Assembly: GCA_004296815.1 (NCBI GenBank)
Contig: SCVT01000676.1
Location: 1 to 20,013, forward strand
Length of the DNA stretch: 20,013 bases
Direction: 5' to 3'
DNA from: Reyranella sp.
GTDB lineage: Bacteria > Pseudomonadota > Alphaproteobacteria > Reyranellales > Reyranellaceae
Position numbers and translations under genes: made by a program. This document shows, one piece after another, positions 16,356-20,013 of the stretch (its first letter is position 1; every line of letters starts with the position of its first letter). The notes below the pieces were generated by a model. It did no database searches. It was not told the origin of the DNA and saw only the letters and a list, made by a program, of their open reading frames with translations.

Positions 16356-17294
16356 ATGGATCCGATCCTTTCCGAGAAGAGCTTCGCGATCATCGTGGCG
16401 GCCACCAGCTTCGTTGTGGTGTGGGCGATCTGGATGGCGTTGACCTTCGAGCCGCCGATCGAGGCGAGACTGCGCGCGCTCCGGACGCGCCGCGTGAAAT
16501 CCCGCGGCGAGCGGCCGGTCACGCCGAAGTCGTCGAAGAAGAAGACGTCGATCGGCCTGATGCGGGAACTCGCCAACCGCCTGAACCTGCTGCGCGGCGC
16601 GGCGGCCGACCAGACGACACGCAAGCTCCGCCAGGCCGGCTTCCATTCGCGCGACGCCGCCGTCGTCTTCGTCTTCGTCAAGCTCGCGCTGCCGCTGTCG
16701 CTCGGCTTCCTGATGATCATGCTGACGTCGGTGACCGGACTTCTCGAGGTGCCCGAGGATCTGGCCCTGCCGGTCAGTATCGGGGCTGTGCTTGCGGGGT
16801 TTCTAATCCCCGATCTCTACGTCAAGAACGTCGCGACGAAGCGCAGCGAGATCCTCACCTACGTCCTGCCGGAAGGACTCGACCTGCTGACGATCTGCGT
16901 CGAGGCCGGGCTCAGCATCGACGCCGCGTTCCGCCGCGTATCCAAGGAGATGCAGGGCTCGATGCCGGAGCTCGCCATCGAGTTCGAGATGACAGCCGTC
17001 GAGCTCACCTATCTGCCGGACCGCCAGCAGGCGCTCGAGAACATGGCGAACCGGACCGATTCGCCGGCCGTGAGCGCGCTCGTCAATGCGCTGCGCCAGA
17101 CCGAGAAATACGGCACGCCGCTCGCGGCCTCGATGCGCATCCTCAGCCAGGAATTCCGCCAGTCCCGCGCGTCGAAGGCGGAAGAGAAGGGCGCGCGCAT
17201 GCCCGCACTTATGACAGTGCCTCTGATGGTTTTTATCATGCCGACGCTCATCACGGTCCTTCTGGCACCGGCGATTATGTCGGCATTCGCTTGA
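16356..17294 (+). CDS. tadC: Tad pilus inner-membrane platform protein TadC/CpaH
   Basis: Second type II secretion F-family platform protein, acting with TadB. The 312-residue product has a hydrophobic helix near 7-30, a basic segment, a helix pair near 100-155, and the T2SSF domain (about 165-285) with VLPEGLDLLTICVEAGLSIDAAFRRV and the TadC-like ending EEKGARMPALMTVPLMVFIMPTLITVL. It closes the operon begun by cpaA. Its stop codon overlaps a perfect TTGACA -35 sequence that may drive the next genes, and 94 AT-rich bases separate it from tadE. Confidence 0.94.
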   Translation: MDPILSEKSFAIIVAATSFVVVWAIWMALTFEPPIEARLRALRTRRVKSRGERPVTPKSSKKKTSIGLMRELANRLNLLRGAAADQTTRKLRQAGFHSRDAAVVFVFVKLALPLSLGFLMIMLTSVTGLLEVPEDLALPVSIGAVLAGFLIPDLYVKNVATKRSEILTYVLPEGLDLLTICVEAGLSIDAAFRRVSKEMQGSMPELAIEFEMTAVELTYLPDRQQALENMANRTDSPAVSALVNALRQTEKYGTPLAASMRILSQEFRQSRASKAEEKGARMPALMTVPLMVFIMPTLITVLLAPAIMSAFA

Positions 17295-17319
17295 CATAAT
17301 TGATAATGAACTCTACGCA
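17291..17319 (+). promoter_or_regulatory. Candidate promoter of tadE-tadG
   Basis: TTGACA (17291-17296) is a perfect -35 consensus that overlaps the tadC stop codon. With a 17-base spacer the -10 position reads TACGCA (17314-17319), poor but like the TACGGT of the flp candidate. The interval 17295-17388 is distinctly AT-rich. It also holds TTGATA (17300-17305), another possible -35. Nothing else was recognised in it. Confidence 0.4.
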
Positions 17320-17388
17320 TTAGATCATATTGCTAAGAATTTTCTTGAAGTGATTTTGCCCGACAGGGCGCCATGCATAAGGACTAGG

Positions 17389-17898
17389 ATGCTGCGAACG
17401 ATTTCAGCAGCGTTGGCATCTGCCACCCGTCGTCACTCGATGCTCCAGCGATCCGGGCAATGCTCGGGCGCGTCGTCATTCGCTCGCAGCGAAAGCGGCG
17501 TCTCGGCCATCGAGTTCGCGATCGTGGCGCCCGCCGTCCTCGCGATCGGCATCGGCATGCTGAAGTTCGGCATCGCGATGTCTCACTACATGCTGCTCAA
17601 CAATGCCGCCGCGCAGGGTGCGCTCACTCTTGCGCTGGCCCGAGGCACGACCACTCCCCACACGACGACCAGCACGGCCATTACCAACGCCGCGCCCAGC
17701 CTGACTTCCGCCAGCGTCACGAAGACCACGACCATCAACGGCACCGCTTGCACGACCGACACTGGTTGCGCGTCGGCGATGGTCGCCGGCCAGACCGCGC
17801 GGGTGACGCTCACCTACCCGTGCGACCTGACGGTGATGGGCATCAATTTCAAGCCGAACTGCACGTTGTCGGCCCAAAGTTCGCAGATGATCCAATGA
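17389..17898 (+). CDS. tadE: TadE-like pseudopilin
   Basis: Minor pilin-like protein of the Tad system. TadE-type proteins are processed by the CpaA/TadV peptidase and needed for pilus assembly. The 169-residue product has a long leader (about 36 residues) and then ESG|VSAIEFAIVAPAVLAIGIG. Here Gly37 followed by Glu at +5 mirrors the Flp cleavage site, and the hydrophobic helix covers about 43-65. The C-terminal half is very rich in Thr, Ala and Ser, with four cysteines (in ACTTDTGCA, YPCDL and PNCTL) that may form disulfides in the periplasm. ATG 17389 is chosen because AAGGA (17379-17383) precedes it by five bases; a GTG at 17350 is the alternative. tadG follows after 13 bases. Confidence 0.88.
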   Translation: MLRTISAALASATRRHSMLQRSGQCSGASSFARSESGVSAIEFAIVAPAVLAIGIGMLKFGIAMSHYMLLNNAAAQGALTLALARGTTTPHTTTSTAITNAAPSLTSASVTKTTTINGTACTTDTGCASAMVAGQTARVTLTYPCDLTVMGINFKPNCTLSAQSSQMIQ

Positions 17899-17911
17899 GG
17901 GGGGTCTGATC

Positions 17912-19213
17912 ATGGTACGCTCTGCATCTTCCACGCTTACGCGGGCCCGCGCGTTCTGCCGCGATCGCAAAGGCTCGGTGCTGGTGATCTTCGCGACGGC
18001 ACTTCCGGTGCTGGTCGGGCTCACCGGACTCACGGTCGACGTCGGCCGCGCCCTGGCCGTCAAGAGTGCATTGTCCTCGCAGACGCAGGCCGCCGCGATG
18101 GCTGGCGCCTACGCGATGCAGTCGGCCAACGCCACCCAGCAAACGGTGACGGCGGCCATCAATGCCTGGACCGCCGCCAATCCGATGACGAGCGCCACCG
18201 TCACGACCTCGGCCCCGACCTTGAAGTGCGTGACGTCGACGTCGAGCCTGCCGAGCTGCAACGGTACCAGCCCGAACGCGGTGACGGTCACCCAGACGGC
18301 GACCGTCACGACGTATTTCCTCGGGGCAGTCGGTCGCGAGAGCTTCACGCTGACCTCGACGGCGACAGCGGCCAAGGCGGGCGGCAATGCCAAATCGCTG
18401 AACGTGATGTTCGTCCTCGACGCCACGGGATCCATGGGCGACACCGACAGCAACTGCACGATCCCGAATGTGAACAATCCTTCGCGCTTCAAGTGTGCGC
18501 TGCATTCGATCCAGAGCGTGCTGAAGGTGATGCCGACGTCGCTCGACAAGGTCGGCCTGATGATCTTCCCAGGCACGAGCACGCAATACAGCCCGACGTC
18601 GCATCCGTGTCCGACGCAGCCCAACTCGGTTCCGTACTACACGAACAACATCAAGTACCAGATCGGCACCACGCTCGATAACACTTACAACGACGGCGCC
18701 GGGAACCTCAACAACGCCTCGCCGATGATCCAGGCCGTCGGCAACGGCACGGCGCTGACGGCGTGCGTCACCAACAAGGGCGGGCAGGGCAGCCACGCCG
18801 CGGAAGTCATCGCCAAGGCGCAGGCCGCGATGCCGGCGGTCGTGGCGGGCACACAGAACGTCATCATCTTCCTGAGCGACGGCGATGTCAGCGCCTCGCT
18901 GTCGCAGCTCAACAACCAGTCGTCGAAGGTGAGCAAGCAGTGCGGCCAGGCCGTGACCGCGGCCCAGGCCGCTACGGCTGCAGGTACGAAGGTCTACTCG
19001 GTCGCCTACGGCGCCGGGACGAGCGGTTGCTCGTCGGACGATACCTACAAGCCCTGCTCGACGATGAAAGCCATCGCCTCGGACTCGACCACGTTCTATA
19101 CGACCAACACGAGCTGCAACATCAACGGATCGGCCAATTCGGTGACCAAGCTCCCGGACATCTTCAAGGCCATCACCACGTCGCTGACCAAGCCCAGGCT
19201 GATCCCCAACTGA
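17912..19213 (+). CDS. tadG: TadG-like pilus protein with von Willebrand A domain
   Basis: Tad-locus envelope protein, probably a minor pilus or anchoring component. The 433-residue product begins with a TadE/G-like module: a basic start, RKGSVLVIFATALPVLVGLTGLTVDVGRALAVKSALS (about 19-55; hydrophobic helix 22-44) and AAAMAGAYAM. A Thr/Ser-rich stretch (about 78-160) leads to a VWA domain from about 165. The metal-site motif is present as DATGS (Asp170, Thr172, Ser174; D-x-T-x-S), with a later NVIIFLSDGD. About ten cysteines are spread through the Thr/Ser-rich stretch and VWA domain, suggesting disulfides. The start has GAGGGGGG (17897-17904) seven bases upstream. A strong hairpin follows the stop, so the tadE-tadG unit probably ends here. 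Confidence 0.88.
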   Translation: MVRSASSTLTRARAFCRDRKGSVLVIFATALPVLVGLTGLTVDVGRALAVKSALSSQTQAAAMAGAYAMQSANATQQTVTAAINAWTAANPMTSATVTTSAPTLKCVTSTSSLPSCNGTSPNAVTVTQTATVTTYFLGAVGRESFTLTSTATAAKAGGNAKSLNVMFVLDATGSMGDTDSNCTIPNVNNPSRFKCALHSIQSVLKVMPTSLDKVGLMIFPGTSTQYSPTSHPCPTQPNSVPYYTNNIKYQIGTTLDNTYNDGAGNLNNASPMIQAVGNGTALTACVTNKGGQGSHAAEVIAKAQAAMPAVVAGTQNVIIFLSDGDVSASLSQLNNQSSKVSKQCGQAVTAAQAATAAGTKVYSVAYGAGTSGCSSDDTYKPCSTMKAIASDSTTFYTTNTSCNINGSANSVTKLPDIFKAITTSLTKPRLIPN

Positions 19214-19219
19214 GCCGCA

Positions 19220-19248
19220 CGGCAGGCGCGCCCAACGCGCGCCTGCCG
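19220..19248 (+). terminator. Hairpin terminator after tadG
   Basis: CGGCAGGCGCGC (19220-19231) and GCGCGCCTGCCG (19237-19248) form a perfect 12-pair stem with a five-base CCAAC loop, starting seven bases after the tadG stop. The following sequence, CAAAATCTT, has only a poor T tract, so termination may be partial or the stem may protect the mRNA end. The stem would be just as stable read from the other strand. Confidence 0.65.
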
Positions 19249-19267
19249 CAAAATCTTGCGGTATTTG

Positions 19268-19297
19268 TTGCGACGCACCGCAATACTTTGATATCCT
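19268..19297 (+). promoter_or_regulatory. Candidate promoter of tadD
   Basis: TTGCGA (19268-19273) and TATCCT (19292-19297) are separated by 18 bases. The -10 is identical to that proposed for cpaA. It lies after the tadG hairpin and about 40 bases before the tadD start, in a locally AT-richer stretch. Confidence 0.35.
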
Positions 19298-19336
19298 TCG
19301 CTTCCTGAAGCAGCGTCGGAAAGTCCTCGGGTTGCA

Positions 19337-20013
19337 ATGAAGCTGGCGCCGATCCTCAGCGCGGCCCTGTCGCTATGGCTGGCGGCATGCGGCGCGGATT
19401 TTTCCGGCTCGGCGGCCAAGGGCGACGACTACACGACGACAGTCGAGCAGGCCGACGAAGCCCGCAAGGCGGGCAACTACGATGTCGCCATTCCTCTCTA
19501 TGGACGCGCCCTGCAGGCCAAGCCCGACGGGGTCGAGGCGAAGCTGGGTTTGGGGCAAGCCTACCTTTCGATCGGTGCGCCCGACGAGGCCGCTGCGGTC
19601 TTTCGTGATGTGCTGGCGAAGCGCACCGGCGACTCGGCAGCACGACGCGGCCTTGCAACCGCGCTGATCTCGACCGGACAGACAGAGCTCGCCATGCGGC
19701 AGCTCGAGGCGGCGCTGCAGGCTGATCCGCGCGACTATCGCGCCTTGAATGCCATGGGAGTCGTGCTCGACATGGAGGGTCGCCACGCTGCTGCACAGGA
19801 GAGATATCGCCAAGGGATCGAGATCGCGCCCGAGTTCACCTCTTTGCGCAACAATTTCGGCCTGTCGCTGGCGATCGCCGGCCAGGCACCGGAGGCGATC
19901 CAGCAGCTTGCACCGCTTGCGCGCGCGCGCGGCGCCGATGGGCGGACGCGCCAGAACCTCGCCTTCGCCTACGCCATGGCGGGCGACATGGAGAACGCCC
20001 TGCAGGTCAGCCG
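19337..20013 (+). CDS. tadD: TPR lipoprotein TadD (3' end outside window)
   Basis: Tetratricopeptide-repeat lipoprotein of the Tad pilus, thought to help assemble or localise the outer-membrane parts of the machine. The visible 225 residues begin with a lipoprotein signal, MKLAPILSAALSLWLAAC, with the lipidated Cys at 18. TPR-like helical pairs follow from about residue 35 (ADEARKAGNYDVAIPLYGRAL, AKLGLGQAYLSIGAPDEAAAVF, ALNAMGVVLDMEGRHAAAQERY, LRNNFGLSLAIAGQAPEAIQQL). The frame is open to the window edge. The ribosome binding site is weak: GGAAAG (19318-19323) lies 13 bases upstream. ATG 19337 is kept because it gives a perfect lipoprotein signal. A hairpin and a promoter-like sequence separate it from tadG. 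Confidence 0.87.
   Translation, partial: MKLAPILSAALSLWLAACGADFSGSAAKGDDYTTTVEQADEARKAGNYDVAIPLYGRALQAKPDGVEAKLGLGQAYLSIGAPDEAAAVFRDVLAKRTGDSAARRGLATALISTGQTELAMRQLEAALQADPRDYRALNAMGVVLDMEGRHAAAQERYRQGIEIAPEFTSLRNNFGLSLAIAGQAPEAIQQLAPLARARGADGRTRQNLAFAYAMAGDMENALQVS

Overview
The window is GC-rich chromosomal DNA. Its gene order and protein families point to an alphaproteobacterium, probably of the Rhodospirillales/Reyranella kind. That placement is inferred from family resemblance and has low confidence below class level. No mobile element, CRISPR array, tRNA or rRNA gene was seen. Coding density is high, and non-coding DNA is concentrated around the pilus genes.

Layout. (1) Bases 1-4029, minus strand: a LOG-family nucleotide phosphoribohydrolase gene, then a monomeric-type NADP isocitrate dehydrogenase gene (icd2), an intrinsic terminator, and the 5' part of a second, homodimeric-type NADP isocitrate dehydrogenase gene (icd) that runs off the left edge. 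(2) Bases 4095-7346, plus strand: a membrane-anchored LysM protein, then psd, pssA and a second CDP-alcohol phosphatidyltransferase. This is a compact phosphatidylethanolamine-synthesis cluster. (3) Bases 7347-20013, plus strand: a tight-adherence (Tad/Flp) pilus locus in the order flp - cpaA - cpaB - cpaC - cpaD - cpaE - cpaF - tadB - tadC - tadE - tadG (VWA type) - tadD. The tadD gene runs off the right edge.

How the genes work together. PssA makes phosphatidylserine from CDP-diacylglycerol and Psd decarboxylates it to phosphatidylethanolamine. In the pilus locus, the Flp pilin and the TadE pseudopilin carry G|xxxxE prepilin sites for the peptidase CpaA. TadB/TadC form the inner-membrane platform, CpaF is the motor ATPase and CpaE a MinD/ParA-like localisation factor. 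CpaC is the outer-membrane secretin, CpaD and TadD are lipoproteins, CpaB is the periplasmic accessory protein, and TadG carries a von Willebrand A domain. Spacing and promoter-like sequences divide the locus into four likely transcription units: flp; cpaA-tadC; tadE-tadG; and tadD.

Most unusual sequence. The approximately 560 bases of non-coding DNA around flp are rich in inverted repeats. Upstream of cpaA there is a good sigma70-like promoter framed exactly by a long inverted repeat. Downstream of it come a perfect 16-base palindrome and a predicted nested hairpin that would mask the cpaA ribosome binding site. No wholly new system is evident. The regulatory DNA of the pilus locus and the tandem pair of structurally unrelated isocitrate dehydrogenases are the parts most worth a second look.
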